Part shown: positions 20,761-30,294 of the stretch, piece by piece
Numbering within the stretch: the first letter of the stretch is position 1
Layout of the letters: every line of letters begins with the position of its first letter
Source: Glaciecola sp. HTCC2999
GTDB lineage: Bacteria > Pseudomonadota > Gammaproteobacteria > Enterobacterales > Alteromonadaceae
DNA length: 64,000 bases
Direction: 5' to 3'
NCBI RefSeq assembly: GCF_000155775.1
Contig: NZ_DS989811.1
Location: 192,914-256,913, forward strand
Translations under genes and position numbers: made by a program
Notes under the pieces: generated by a model
Seen by the model: the letters and a program-made list of their open reading frames with translations, nothing else
The model's database searches: none
What the model was told of the DNA's origin: nothing

Positions 20761-21777
20761 TTACTTAGATAAGTCGTTAGTGGTCGTGTGGCGCACATTG
20801 CTCGGACTCATACCAAACCATTTTTGACACTCGCGGCTAAACGTCGCTAAATTTTGATATCCCACCATATAGGCGATACTGGATATATCAAATTGAGTTT
20901 GAGTGAGGTATTGCTGAGCGTGTTGTCTTCGAACACGATTGAGAATCTGTGAAAAATTTAGACTTTCACTTCGCAATAACCGTTGAAGCTTGCGTGGATG
21001 TAACCCGATCCCTTGGCTAATCGCTTCAATACTAACATTACCGCTACTGAGTCCCAGAGAAATCAATTCTTCTATTTGCCTTACTATATCTTCTATTTTC
21101 GTTGGTTGACTTGAAAGTCTATCAATTAACGGCTGCGTAATGTTCTGCACGGGTAATGTCAAAATATCAGGGTGGAAACATAACGCTAGTTGACGTTGAT
21201 TAAATGCAATCGGGCAATGAAATAATTGTTGATAATGGCTTACAAAGCTATGAGCTGGCTCAGCTGTAGGGAAAAATACACTGCGAAATTGTAATGGGAT
21301 GGGTATAAGTTGTTGTAGCAAATGAAATGAAAACGACAGCGCATATTCACAAAATGCTACATTATTTATCACTTGGTGTTCTTCATGTGTGAAGCTCACC
21401 ATGAAATTATCAAGGTGTTGCTGTTGATGGATGGTTAGCCCTGGAATGATACTTTGGATATAAAGCTGTAGGACTATCAATAATGCTTGAATATTATGAC
21501 ATTCTTGAAGTTTAGGGATCAGCGGGCCAAAGACAGACATGTCTTGTTGTTGCGCTAATAATAGCACGATACTTTTACCCTTTGGCTCAGCCCTAGTGAG
21601 TGCTAGGAGCCTGACAAATTGTTCTAGCGGCAATACCGAATACTCTTGGTCTAAGACTTTGCGCGAGATACCTATATCATGAAGTAATACATAAGGATCA
21701 AGCTGGTGATCACGGGTTAGTCGTGCGTAATGGCGTAAGAAATGATTCGATATAAAATGCTTCATAAGTAAAAGCAT
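20761..21777 (-). CDS. AraC family transcriptional regulator (Arabinose_bd-type N domain)
   Basis: The protein is 338 aa. The N-terminal 200 residues match the effector domain of OruR/ArgR-like AraC regulators ('DPYVLLHDIGISRKVLDQEYSVLPLEQF' style opening, about residues 27-55). The C-terminal 100 residues carry two helix-turn-helix motifs ('IEAISQGIGLHPRKLQRLL' and 'DISSIAYMVGYQNLATFSREC'). It is transcribed away from the desaturase-ferredoxin gene. The shared 154-bp intergenic region holds a direct-repeat operator beginning 9 bp from this gene's start codon, so autoregulation and control of the desaturase are likely. The ATG at 21765 is an alternative start. Confidence 0.9.
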   Translation of the reverse strand: MLLLMKHFISNHFLRHYARLTRDHQLDPYVLLHDIGISRKVLDQEYSVLPLEQFVRLLALTRAEPKGKSIVLLLAQQQDMSVFGPLIPKLQECHNIQALLIVLQLYIQSIIPGLTIHQQQHLDNFMVSFTHEEHQVINNVAFCEYALSFSFHLLQQLIPIPLQFRSVFFPTAEPAHSFVSHYQQLFHCPIAFNQRQLALCFHPDILTLPVQNITQPLIDRLSSQPTKIEDIVRQIEELISLGLSSGNVSIEAISQGIGLHPRKLQRLLRSESLNFSQILNRVRRQHAQQYLTQTQFDISSIAYMVGYQNLATFSRECQKWFGMSPSNVRHTTTNDLSK

Positions 21778-21785
21778 ATACCTAA

Positions 21786-21842
21786 GTCGTGATAAGTCAA
21801 TTATTTGTCGTCATTAGACAAATATCTGTCGTGATAAATCAA
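21786..21842. promoter_or_regulatory. direct-repeat plus palindrome operator between araC-like gene and desaturase
   Basis: GTCGTGATAAGTCAA (21786-21800) is repeated as GTCGTGATAAATCAA (21828-21842), 14 of 15 identical. Start-to-start spacing is 42 bp, four helical turns. Between them sits a perfect 8-bp inverted repeat, TATTTGTC-N7-GACAAATA (21802-21824). Direct repeats spaced by whole turns are typical AraC-family sites. Confidence 0.65.
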
Positions 21843-21931
21843 ATTTCAATTTCAATACACTCTACTATTAATTTCATAGTATGGCTTAATTTCGTTGTAT
21901 CGATACAACGATAATACCGATAGAGTTTAAT

Positions 21932-23119
21932 ATGAAACTACCGATCAATATCAAGTTTAGTGATACAGCACAGCAGATGACTCAAGTGGTGTTACCTGAA
22001 CGATGGCTCAGATATGACTATATTACGCTGACTTTATTTGCTGCGGGGTTAGTCGGTTATTGCGCGTTACTCGCCAGTGTGATGTTTGATTTAGCCCACC
22101 CGGTGATAAATATTATAGTAAGTACTTGCTTAGTCTATGTGGCATTTACTGTAGTACATGAGTCTGTGCATAATAACTTATTTGCAGGTGATCCCAAACG
22201 CCAATGGCTCAATGATAGCATCGGCTGGGTTGCATCTATTCCATTTATCTTGATCCCCAGTTCAGTATTTAAAACTCTACATTTGCAGCATCATGCGTTT
22301 TTAAATCACCCGGACAAAGATCCTGATTATTTTGCCCGTGCCAATCATCCCACTACGGCCATTGCAAAGTGTGCAGTTATAAATGTTCACTACCTTATTC
22401 AATTTCTCCAGCAAATAATGAAAGAAGAAGTGAGCATTACTAGCATTATGTCATCCGCTGTGTATTTTTGTTTATGGTCATTTGCGATAGGTACAGTGTA
22501 CCGATTAGGATGGATACCGGAGTTCATGCTTTATGCAGTACTACCAGCTTTCATTGCCAGTATTGTGTTAGGTTATGTGTTTGATCATATTGTGCATCAC
22601 CCACATCACGATCAAGACCCTCATACAGGGACTAATCACTATGATTTTATTGGAGCAAAGTGGCTAACATTGGGACAAAACTCACACGTTGTCCATCATG
22701 TGGATCCACGTTTGCAATGGCACCAATATGATCGTCATCTACCTGAAGTTTTAGAAGAAAAATACAGGAAAAAATTGAATACATTAGGCGCTAACGTAGC
22801 GTTACCAGAGCAAATATTCGACCAAGAAACGAGTCATAGTAATGTAAATCGAAACCCTATCAAGTCAGAAACAATTACAGCGACTTATCAAGGACAAGCA
22901 TTCAGCGTGGGGGCTAATGAAACAATTCTACAAGCAGCTCTTAATCAAAAGATAAGATTACCGCATTTATGTCAAAAAGGAATTTGTGGCCAATGTAAAA
23001 TGAAAGTGAAAGGAGAGGTAATAATGCAAGGTAATAACATATTGACAAAAACAGAACAAGCACATGGATATGTGCTTGTCTGTCAATCATTTGCAAAGAG
23101 TGATGTGAAACTAGATTAA
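21932..23119 (+). CDS. membrane fatty-acid desaturase/hydroxylase fused to a 2Fe-2S ferredoxin domain
   Basis: The protein is 395 aa. The membrane diiron part (about residues 25-270) has the three histidine boxes HESVH near residue 83, HLQHH near 116, and HVVHH near 251, plus an extra HHPHH near 224, among about four hydrophobic segments. From about residue 310 a plant-type ferredoxin domain follows, with CQKGICGQC near 351 and the fourth cysteine in 'LVCQS' near 385. The fused ferredoxin should deliver electrons to the diiron site. The substrate (fatty acid, alkane or carotenoid-like) is not readable. Its 3' end overlaps convergent accC by 9 bp. Confidence 0.88.
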   Translation: MKLPINIKFSDTAQQMTQVVLPERWLRYDYITLTLFAAGLVGYCALLASVMFDLAHPVINIIVSTCLVYVAFTVVHESVHNNLFAGDPKRQWLNDSIGWVASIPFILIPSSVFKTLHLQHHAFLNHPDKDPDYFARANHPTTAIAKCAVINVHYLIQFLQQIMKEEVSITSIMSSAVYFCLWSFAIGTVYRLGWIPEFMLYAVLPAFIASIVLGYVFDHIVHHPHHDQDPHTGTNHYDFIGAKWLTLGQNSHVVHHVDPRLQWHQYDRHLPEVLEEKYRKKLNTLGANVALPEQIFDQETSHSNVNRNPIKSETITATYQGQAFSVGANETILQAALNQKIRLPHLCQKGICGQCKMKVKGEVIMQGNNILTKTEQAHGYVLVCQSFAKSDVKLD

Positions 23120-24454
23120 ACCGAGTTTCTTCTCTAAGTAGTGGATATTGGTACCACCTGCAGAGAAATTTTCATCTGCCATGATAGATTTTTGCAGTGG
23201 AACGTTAGTTTTAATCCCGTCTACTACAAGCTCATCGAGAGCATGACGCATACGAGCAATGGCTTCATCTCGCGTCTCGCCGTATGTGATCAGCTTACCA
23301 ATCATTGAGTCATAAAACGGCGGTACTGAGTAACCTGAATATATATGCGATTCCCAACGGATCCCAAGGCCACCTGGCGCATGGAACATGTTAATTAAAC
23401 CTGGGCTTGGCATAAAGGTTTCAGGATCTTCAGCATTAATACGACATTCAATCGCATGGCCTTGGATTTTGATTTGTGATTGGTCGAGAGATAATGGTTG
23501 ACCGGCAGCAACGCGAAGTTGCTCTTTAATCAAATCCACACCTGTTACCATTTCAGATACCGGATGCTCTACTTGAATACGGGTATTCATTTCGATGAAA
23601 TAGAACTCGCCATTTTCGTACAAGAACTCAAATGTACCTGCGCCGCGGTAACCAATTTCGATACACGCTTTACGACAACGTTCACCAATTTTTTCGCGCA
23701 TTTGGTCAGATACACCAGGTGCAGGGGCTTCTTCAACCACTTTCTGGTGACGACGCTGCATTGAACAATCACGCTCACCTAGATGAATCGCTCCACCTTG
23801 GCCATCAGCAAGGACTTGGATCTCAACGTGACGTGGGTTTTCAAGGAATTTTTCCATGTAAACCACATCGTTATTAAAGGCCGCACCCGCTTCTGATTTG
23901 GTCATCGCGATCGCTTCATTTAATTCAGCTTCACTGCGTACGACACGCATACCTCGACCACCACCGCCGCCAGCGGCTTTAACGATGATTGGATAGCCAA
24001 TGCGTTTAGCGATGGATTTGTTGCGCTCAGCATCGTCGGTTAAAGGACCATCAGAACCAGGAACACAAGGCACACCTGCTGCTTTCATCGAAGAAATTGC
24101 AGAGACTTTGTCGCCCATTAAATTGATGGTTTCAGCTTTTGGACCAATGAAAATGAATCCACTTTTCTCGACTGCTTCAGCAAATTCTGCACTTTCGGCC
24201 AAGAAACCGTATCCAGGATGGATCGCAACTGAGTTAGTCACCTCTGCTGCGGCAATAATGCGCGGGATATTAAGGTAACTTTCTTGAGCTGGGGCATTAC
24301 CGATACAGATAGACTCATCGGCTAATAAAACGTGTTTTAACTTGGCATCTGCAGTGGAATGAACCGCAACCGTTTTGATACCGAGTTCTTTACACGCGCG
24401 AAGAATACGCAGTGCGATCTCTCCGCGGTTGGCAATTAAGACTTTATCTAACAT
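23111..24454 (-). CDS. accC: acetyl-CoA carboxylase biotin carboxylase subunit
   Basis: This 447-aa ATP-grasp enzyme carboxylates the biotin on AccB in the first step of fatty-acid synthesis. It shows the N-terminal '[15 protein letters not shown]', the glycine-rich ATP loop '[14 protein letters not shown]' near residue 159, and the catalytic '[12 protein letters not shown]' near 286. Length equals the family norm. It is third gene of aroQ-accB-accC, 15 nt after accB with an AGGAT site. Confidence 0.98.
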   Translation of the reverse strand: MLDKVLIANRGEIALRILRACKELGIKTVAVHSTADAKLKHVLLADESICIGNAPAQESYLNIPRIIAAAEVTNSVAIHPGYGFLAESAEFAEAVEKSGFIFIGPKAETINLMGDKVSAISSMKAAGVPCVPGSDGPLTDDAERNKSIAKRIGYPIIVKAAGGGGGRGMRVVRSEAELNEAIAMTKSEAGAAFNNDVVYMEKFLENPRHVEIQVLADGQGGAIHLGERDCSMQRRHQKVVEEAPAPGVSDQMREKIGERCRKACIEIGYRGAGTFEFLYENGEFYFIEMNTRIQVEHPVSEMVTGVDLIKEQLRVAAGQPLSLDQSQIKIQGHAIECRINAEDPETFMPSPGLINMFHAPGGLGIRWESHIYSGYSVPPFYDSMIGKLITYGETRDEAIARMRHALDELVVDGIKTNVPLQKSIMADENFSAGGTNIHYLEKKLGLI

Positions 24455-24469
24455 GCTAAAGATCCTATA

Positions 24470-24919
24470 TTATTCGATCACAAATAATGGTTGGTCAAAT
24501 TCAATAGCATCTTGATTATTGACTAAAATGGCTTTTACAACACCGGCTTTATCCGATTCGATTTGGTTCATCATTTTCATCGCTTCAATGATACATAAGG
24601 TATCACCAACATTGACTTTTGAACCTACCTCTACAAACGGTTTTGCTTCAGGTGATGAAGCTCGGTAGAAACTACCTACCATCGGTGATTTTACGGTGTG
24701 GCCGGTTGGCTCTGCTGGCGCGGCTTCTGCTACTGGCGCTGCCGCAGGGGCTGTTGGCGCAGCGGGAGCTGCTACTGGCGCTGGTGCATATACAGGCGCA
24801 ACAGGTGCTACTCCACCGCGGTGAATGCGAACTGATTCTTCACCTTCTGTAATTTCTAACTCTGCGATACCTGATTCTTCAACCAATTCGATAAGTTTTT
24901 TTATTTTTCTGATGTCCAT
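24470..24919 (-). CDS. accB: acetyl-CoA carboxylase biotin carboxyl carrier protein
   Basis: The protein is 149 aa from the ATG at 24919. The longer frame reaching 24970 overlaps aroQ and is rejected. It opens with '[17 protein letters not shown]' as in other AccB proteins. An Ala/Pro-rich linker lies around residues 52-80, followed by the biotinyl domain with the modified lysine in EAMKM near residue 115. The start lies 4 nt after the aroQ stop. Confidence 0.97.
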   Translation of the reverse strand: MDIRKIKKLIELVEESGIAELEITEGEESVRIHRGGVAPVAPVYAPAPVAAPAAPTAPAAAPVAEAAPAEPTGHTVKSPMVGSFYRASSPEAKPFVEVGSKVNVGDTLCIIEAMKMMNQIESDKAGVVKAILVNNQDAIEFDQPLFVIE

Positions 24920-24923
24920 AATA

Positions 24924-25370
24924 TTATCCGTTCTTCTGTTGGTGGTTAAATTGCTGAGCGGCACTTTCAATAGCTAGTTTGTAGCCGTGAGTGCCACAGC
25001 CGACGATCACTCCGGAAGCGATGTCGGACAAATATGAGTGCTGGCGAAATGTTTCGCGAGCATGCACGTTGGAAATATGGATCTCAATAAATGGAATATT
25101 GACACCCAGCAGAGCATCACGAAGGGCGATGCTGGTATGGGTAAAGGCGCCAGGATTAATCACGATGAAATCAATCGTATTCATCGCGTCATGTATAGCA
25201 TTGACAATTTCATGCTCTGCATTCGATTGAAAATGGGTAACACTGTGATTGAGTTGTTCTGCATATGCCGAACAATCAGTCATCAAATCTTGGAGAGTTT
25301 GTGCACCGTATATATCCGGTTCACGTTTCCCCAATAGATTTAAATTTGGGCCGTTTAGGATGAGAATATT
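24924..25370 (-). CDS. aroQ: 3-dehydroquinate dehydratase, type II
   Basis: This 148-aa enzyme of the shikimate pathway has the signature '[17 protein letters not shown]' at the N-terminus (catalytic Arg and Tyr region), '[16 protein letters not shown]' near residue 75 and '[14 protein letters not shown]' near 99. The GTG at 25370 is chosen because AAGGA lies 5 nt upstream and the length then matches the family. The frame is open for 21 more codons upstream. Confidence 0.96.
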   Translation of the reverse strand, partial: NILILNGPNLNLLGKREPDIYGAQTLQDLMTDCSAYAEQLNHSVTHFQSNAEHEIVNAIHDAMNTIDFIVINPGAFTHTSIALRDALLGVNIPFIEIHISNVHARETFRQHSYLSDIASGVIVGCGTHGYKLAIESAAQQFNHQQKNG

Positions 25371-25499
25371 CACGATAATCCTTATATCTTGTGTTGAACG
25401 TGCAAGATTATAATGATTATAGTGATATTTCACGAATTATCAGTAAATTACTGGTCTTATCAGGTGAAAAAGATATGTTTAGTTCTATTTTCCCGACGT

Positions 25500-26039
25500 T
25501 TAAGTTTTTTTAACCGTTAATTGGACTCTATATGGTGATGTTTCAAGAACATTCATGTTTACAGTGACTTCGGTTTTGAAATATTCTGCCCCACCATGAA
25601 TCAAGCCCGACGCCAATGTTTCTAATTGACGAGGAGATTGATAAATCATGTCAATCATCTCTTTTTCACGTTTTACTACAGTAAAAGTAGGCAACGTTGC
25701 ATTAGGATAGAGTTTCAGTACTTCAACATGAATGTTTGAATCCAGCTCTGCCAACAAATCAAACAAATCAGCGTCTGGTCTAACAATATGCTTATGTCCC
25801 TCTATTAATTTCACAAATAAATATTTACCAAATGCAAAAATTAAGTCATCAGGTGGTATCTCTGTCTTTTGAGACAGGAGTGTGACTATTTCGACGACAT
25901 CTTCTAAAGGATAATGACCTACAGAAGTAAAAATGCCATCAGAAGATAGATTTGCTTCTTCTAGTATTTCATCTGCCATTTCGTAAGAAATGGTAGTTTC
26001 GATCATCTCGACTAGGTTGGTAAAAATTATCCCTAACAT
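25500..26039 (-). CDS. hnoX: H-NOX heme nitric-oxide/oxygen-binding protein
   Basis: The protein is 179 aa from the ATG at 26039, with AAGG seven nt upstream; the frame continues 23 codons further but the family starts here ('MLGIIFTNL'). Family landmarks: the proximal heme ligand His104 in 'IHVEVLKLYPNATLP' and the propionate-binding motif Tyr133-x-Ser135-x-Arg137 (YQSPR). It probably senses NO through ferrous heme in the cytoplasm. H-NOX genes usually sit beside a histidine kinase, cyclic-di-GMP enzyme or chemoreceptor. None is present here: the neighbours are aroQ and dsbD. Confidence 0.9.
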   Translation of the reverse strand: MLGIIFTNLVEMIETTISYEMADEILEEANLSSDGIFTSVGHYPLEDVVEIVTLLSQKTEIPPDDLIFAFGKYLFVKLIEGHKHIVRPDADLFDLLAELDSNIHVEVLKLYPNATLPTFTVVKREKEMIDMIYQSPRQLETLASGLIHGGAEYFKTEVTVNMNVLETSPYRVQLTVKKT

Positions 26040-26140
26040 TATTGGCCTTAAATTATAATAACTGACTGTTATATAGTTATCGTTTACATTTAACGTTAGT
26101 TTAGTCAACGAATTGAAAATAACCCATTTAATTGTTTTAT

Positions 26141-28030
26141 TTATTCAACAGCAAATATGTCATTCACATGATTGGCAAATTCTTTTGCTGGTAACATACC
26201 TGTTATTCTTGATTGTGTTAATTCATTACCTGAGGTGTCAAAAAATAAGATGGTGGGTAGACCAGTTACATCAAAGGTCTCTTGGAATGCTAGATTAGTA
26301 GGGGTGTTATCCGTCATATCAACCTGCATCCACACCGTATTACTTAACGCATCGATGACGTCGGGATCAGGGAACACATACTTTTCAAATTCCTTACAAG
26401 CAACACACCAATCGGCATACAAGTCGACCATCACCGTTTTGTTGTCCATATTAGCACGCTCAATTTTCGCAGCTAAATCGCCTAAATCTTTAACAACGAT
26501 AAACTCAGGATGACCGCTTACAGTTTGTTCTGATTGTTCTGATGGGGTTTGATTATTTGTGTGAGTATTTGGAGTCGCTTGTTGCAGTGTTTGATGAGCA
26601 TAAGCAAATGAAATTAGCATTCCACCGATGATGAAGGCATTTCTGATCCCTTTACCAATTGATGTTGTCGTAGCTTGATTCAACGTGAAGTAGTAAATAA
26701 ATAAAGCAAAACCGACACCTGCCCATAATAAGTCGGTATAAGGGTGAATGATGATACGTTCTACAAATAAAATAGCGACAGTGAGCATCATAAAGCCAAA
26801 TGTCACTTTGACTACGTTCATCCAATTACCTGCTTTAGGTAGTAGTTTACCTCCAGTCATGCCAAATAAAATCAATGGGATCCCCATGCCGAGGCTCAGG
26901 GCATATAAGGCTGAGAACCCTAACAACATATCTCCGCTTTGAGCGATAAATAATAAGATACCAGTCAGTGGCGCTGTAGTGCATGGTGATGCGACCAATC
27001 CGGAGATAACACCCATGATAAAGACACCAACGAGATTGCCGCTCTTTTGTTGATTGGCAATACCATTTAGTTTAGCTTGCCATGCAGAGGGTAATTGGAT
27101 TTCAAAACCACCAAATAGTGCAATCGCCAGAACTATAAATAGTATGATAAAAATGCTAAGTAACAGTGGAGATTGAAGCGCTGCTTGAAATTGCACACCG
27201 GCAGACGCAACAATTAATCCTAAAATTGAATAGGTGATAGCCATCCCTTGAACAAATACAAACGACATTATAAAGGCGCGTGACATGCTAATATTATTGC
27301 CTTGGCCGATGACTAATCCAGATAAGATTGGATACATAGGAAATACACATGGTGTAAATGCAAGCGCAATACCCACCAGTAAAAATAGCGCGAGTTTATA
27401 ACTCAGATTACCGTCCTCTAATAAAATATCGAGCAAGCGATATTGTTCAGAAGGATTTGACGTGACTGGCGCCGTTTTATTCGAGTCTGTGTTAATCGTG
27501 TTATCAGATAAGGTGCTAGGAATAGGAGTGTTGGTGCCTAAATTATCATCAGCCAGGACTTCAGAAAGGTACACTATTTTGGTCGTTGGCGGATAACATA
27601 AGCCAGCTTCGGCACAGCCTTGGAAACGAATTTTTACCACACCATCGTTGACGGACTCAATGATAGGATAGGTAACATCGACTTGATTAAAAAATACATT
27701 CGATATCCCAAAAAACTCATCTTCGATTTGACTGGGTGCTGGGCTGTATTTCGGCTGACCAATGGTCGCATTTTTGGTTACTGTTTTAAATTGCTTTTGA
27801 TACAGATAATACCCATCAGCGATAGTCCAATTCACCACAAGTTCGTCATCTTGTTGGGTAAAATCCATAATAAATGCATCTTCGACCTTGAGGAATTGAG
27901 GTTCGTCATCAAATATAGAAGATAAACTTTTAGTTTGTGCCAAGCTGATATTAGATACCAATGTCAGCATGACCATCAGCATGATGGCTAAAAGACGGGT
28001 TGAGGAAACGGTATTAGAATGTGACATCAT
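26141..28030 (-). CDS. dsbD: thiol:disulfide interchange protein DsbD
   Basis: This 629-aa protein carries electrons from cytoplasmic thioredoxin to periplasmic thiol partners. A signal peptide (about residues 1-31) is followed by the periplasmic alpha domain with the cysteine pair in 'GCAEAGLCYPP'. Then come eight membrane helices with redox cysteines in 'AFTPCVFPMYP' and 'VASPCTTAPLTG', and a C-terminal thioredoxin-like domain with 'DWCVACKEFEK'. All six expected cysteines are present. Confidence 0.97.
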   Translation of the reverse strand: MMSHSNTVSSTRLLAIMLMVMLTLVSNISLAQTKSLSSIFDDEPQFLKVEDAFIMDFTQQDDELVVNWTIADGYYLYQKQFKTVTKNATIGQPKYSPAPSQIEDEFFGISNVFFNQVDVTYPIIESVNDGVVKIRFQGCAEAGLCYPPTTKIVYLSEVLADDNLGTNTPIPSTLSDNTINTDSNKTAPVTSNPSEQYRLLDILLEDGNLSYKLALFLLVGIALAFTPCVFPMYPILSGLVIGQGNNISMSRAFIMSFVFVQGMAITYSILGLIVASAGVQFQAALQSPLLLSIFIILFIVLAIALFGGFEIQLPSAWQAKLNGIANQQKSGNLVGVFIMGVISGLVASPCTTAPLTGILLFIAQSGDMLLGFSALYALSLGMGIPLILFGMTGGKLLPKAGNWMNVVKVTFGFMMLTVAILFVERIIIHPYTDLLWAGVGFALFIYYFTLNQATTTSIGKGIRNAFIIGGMLISFAYAHQTLQQATPNTHTNNQTPSEQSEQTVSGHPEFIVVKDLGDLAAKIERANMDNKTVMVDLYADWCVACKEFEKYVFPDPDVIDALSNTVWMQVDMTDNTPTNLAFQETFDVTGLPTILFFDTSGNELTQSRITGMLPAKEFANHVNDIFAVE

Positions 28031-28213
28031 GGATAAGTGATCTTCCAGTTAAAAATAAAAAGTCGAAAGTTATACGAAAAAAGTCTGACAAAAGCTTACC
28101 TTGTCTATCATATTTGCTTTCATTGAATTACGATAACATACTTTAACATCTGTGAATTAAACGATACTTAATTTTATCGATTGTTTTATTCCCCCATAAT
28201 AAAGGATAAGTAC

Positions 28214-28747
28214 TTGGGTAAATTATTTATATTGTTCGTGGTTATGCCCATTGCTGAGATAGCAGTGTTAATTAATGTAGGTGAAATTATTGGCGGCTGG
28301 AATACCGTATTACTCGTGATTTTATCTGCTATGTTGGGAGCGATTTTAGTGAAGCGAGAGGGAGTTGCTACCTTAGCCCAAGCACAATTAAAAATGCAAA
28401 AAGGAGAGCTGCCGGCTAAAGAACTTGGTTCAGGTCTACTTTTATTAGTAGCAGGTGTATTGTTAGTCACTCCAGGGTTTATCACCGATATTTTTGGCTT
28501 ATTACTGACGCTTCCATTTACCCGAAACCGTATAGGTGAAGTGTTGTTTACAGCGCTCAATGGTAAAATCCATATGTCTGGCAATATGGGTGCTGGTGGA
28601 TTTGGTGCTGGTGGTTTTGGCCATGGTGACTCAAATCAAAGTGCCTTTGGGCAAGACGATGATATCATTGATGGCGAGTATCAAGACAAAACAGCCTCAT
28701 CTAATCAATCTACAGCTGCAGATACATCGTTAGAAGATAAGCGTTAA
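28214..28747 (+). CDS. fxsA: FxsA family membrane protein
   Basis: This 177-aa inner-membrane protein has 'MPIAEIAVLINVGEIIGGWNTVLLVILSAMLGA' style helices at the N-terminus and 'LLLLVAGVLLVTPGFITDIFGLLLTLP' style helices near residues 75-105. A Gly-rich, then acidic, C-terminus follows. FxsA affects F-plasmid exclusion of phage T7 in E. coli; its native role is unclear. A TTG start at 28214 is chosen because AAAGGA lies 8 nt upstream. It often precedes groES in related genomes; here an amidohydrolase and an IS lie between. Confidence 0.88.
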   Translation: MGKLFILFVVMPIAEIAVLINVGEIIGGWNTVLLVILSAMLGAILVKREGVATLAQAQLKMQKGELPAKELGSGLLLLVAGVLLVTPGFITDIFGLLLTLPFTRNRIGEVLFTALNGKIHMSGNMGAGGFGAGGFGHGDSNQSAFGQDDDIIDGEYQDKTASSNQSTAADTSLEDKR

Positions 28748-28833
28748 TCATTTAGTGATGTAAAAAAGATGTTAATGATTGCATTCTTTCAAGGCTTTGT
28801 TTAACGTGTAAATTATCGAAAATAATCACTAAA

Positions 28834-30249
28834 ATGAGTCTTATGATGATATTTACACACTTATTGCCTCGAGCTAAAAAAGTGCTGACCCTCACGGTTT
28901 TCACCGCCTTATTCTCGTCTTCAATGTTATCTTTTGCCGCTGAATATAAAGCATTAGTGGGTGGGCGTTTAATTGATGGCTTTGGTCATCATCCCATCGC
29001 AAACAGCGTCATTTTAGTTAAAGATAATGTTATCGAAGCGGTAGGGACGGTAGATACATTACCTGTACCAGATATTTATCAAGTGATTTCCACTGAAGGA
29101 ATGGATGTGCTGCCCGGTTTGTGGGAGGCTCATGCACATTTAATGCTCAATGGACATGCGAATTACTCTCATTGGCACCCTACTTATAAAGACCGACTGG
29201 CTGATGAAATTATGCCAGCCAGTGCGGTGCAATTACTTTTAGCCGGTATTACGAGTACTCGCGATCTTGGTGCTCCCTTAGAAGCGTCTTTATCGGTGAA
29301 ACAACGTATTAGTGATGGTGAGATTCCGGGGCCACGATTGTATATTTCAGGCCCATTTATTCAACACGCACCTTATCCCGGTACCGAAAATTATCGCTGG
29401 GGGGTAGCGAATGTTGCCGAAGCACAAGAAAAAGTGACCTATTTGGCTGAAGCAGGCGTCGATGTGATTAAGCTGATTGATCACGATATTATGTCATTAG
29501 ACGTCGCTCAGGCGGTAGTGGATGAAGCCCATAAACATGGTTTAAAAGTAGTGGGGCATTCACATAAACCGGATGAAATTCGTCGCGGACTAGAAATAGG
29601 CATTGATAACTTTGAACATACGGGTCTTACGACGGCACCTGAGTACCCAGCAGACATTATGGAGATGCTTAAAGAGCGCACCGCTAAAGGGCGTATAGCG
29701 GGAGGGCCTTTATATTGGACGCCGACTGTGGAAGGGTTATATAACTATGAAAATACTGTCGCCAATCCTGAGAAGCTAGACAATACATGTTGGCATCGAG
29801 GGCTTAAAAGCGACACCATTGCGGATATAAAAGCCTCGTTAACTCATCCTGGACAGCTCGAATATATGCAGTTGACGCCACTGCGTGCGCCAACACTCGG
29901 TCGTAAGGTAAAACAGCTTAAAAATGCTGGTGTGGTATTACTTGTTGGCACTGATAGTGGTATTCCGACAAAATTTCATTGTCAAAGTACCTGGAATGAG
30001 TTGGCCGTATGGGTCGATGAGTTTGGTTTTGACCCCATGTATGCTATTCGTGGTGCGACTTATTGGCCCGCAGTTATGATGGGCGTAGCTGATAAAACGG
30101 GCACCATTTCACAAGGTAAGTTAGCTGATATTATCGCAGTCAAAGGTGATGTATTACGCTACATTAATCTCCTACAGCGTGTCGATCTAGTGATGAAAGA
30201 TGGCATCTTATATAAACAAAATGGATTACCAGTGGAAAAAAATCTCTAA
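28834..30249 (+). CDS. exported metal-dependent amidohydrolase
   Basis: The protein is 471 aa with a signal peptide (hydrophobic about residues 16-31, ending SFAA). The amidohydrolase TIM barrel carries HAHLM near residue 101 (first two metal ligands), a lysine in 'DVIKLIDHD' near 211 (candidate carboxylated lysine), histidines in 'GHSHKPDE' near 247 and 'FEHTG' near 264, and 'GTDSGIP' near 372 with the catalytic aspartate. Family members act on imidazolone-like rings, acyl amides or dipeptides; the substrate is not predictable. The stop codon ends 1 nt before the left end of the IS3-family element. Confidence 0.85.
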   Translation: MSLMMIFTHLLPRAKKVLTLTVFTALFSSSMLSFAAEYKALVGGRLIDGFGHHPIANSVILVKDNVIEAVGTVDTLPVPDIYQVISTEGMDVLPGLWEAHAHLMLNGHANYSHWHPTYKDRLADEIMPASAVQLLLAGITSTRDLGAPLEASLSVKQRISDGEIPGPRLYISGPFIQHAPYPGTENYRWGVANVAEAQEKVTYLAEAGVDVIKLIDHDIMSLDVAQAVVDEAHKHGLKVVGHSHKPDEIRRGLEIGIDNFEHTGLTTAPEYPADIMEMLKERTAKGRIAGGPLYWTPTVEGLYNYENTVANPEKLDNTCWHRGLKSDTIADIKASLTHPGQLEYMQLTPLRAPTLGRKVKQLKNAGVVLLVGTDSGIPTKFHCQSTWNELAVWVDEFGFDPMYAIRGATYWPAVMMGVADKTGTISQGKLADIIAVKGDVLRYINLLQRVDLVMKDGILYKQNGLPVEKNL

Positions 30250-30258
30250 ATGAAGTGA

Positions 30259-30294
30259 CCCCCGAAAGCTAGACAAAACCTTCGGGGGTTTTTT
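30259..30294 (+). terminator. terminator hairpin inside the IS left end
   Basis: CCCCCGAA pairs with TTCGGGGG across a 14-nt loop and is followed by six T residues running directly into the orfA ATG at 30295. It can end transcription coming from the amidohydrolase and so limit transposase expression from outside. The GGGGG arm also sits at Shine-Dalgarno distance from the ATG. Confidence 0.75.

Noticed and set aside
24920-24970. Longer accB start overlapping aroQ
   Set aside because: The extra 17 residues are not AccB-like; the ATG at 24919 gives the standard N-terminus.
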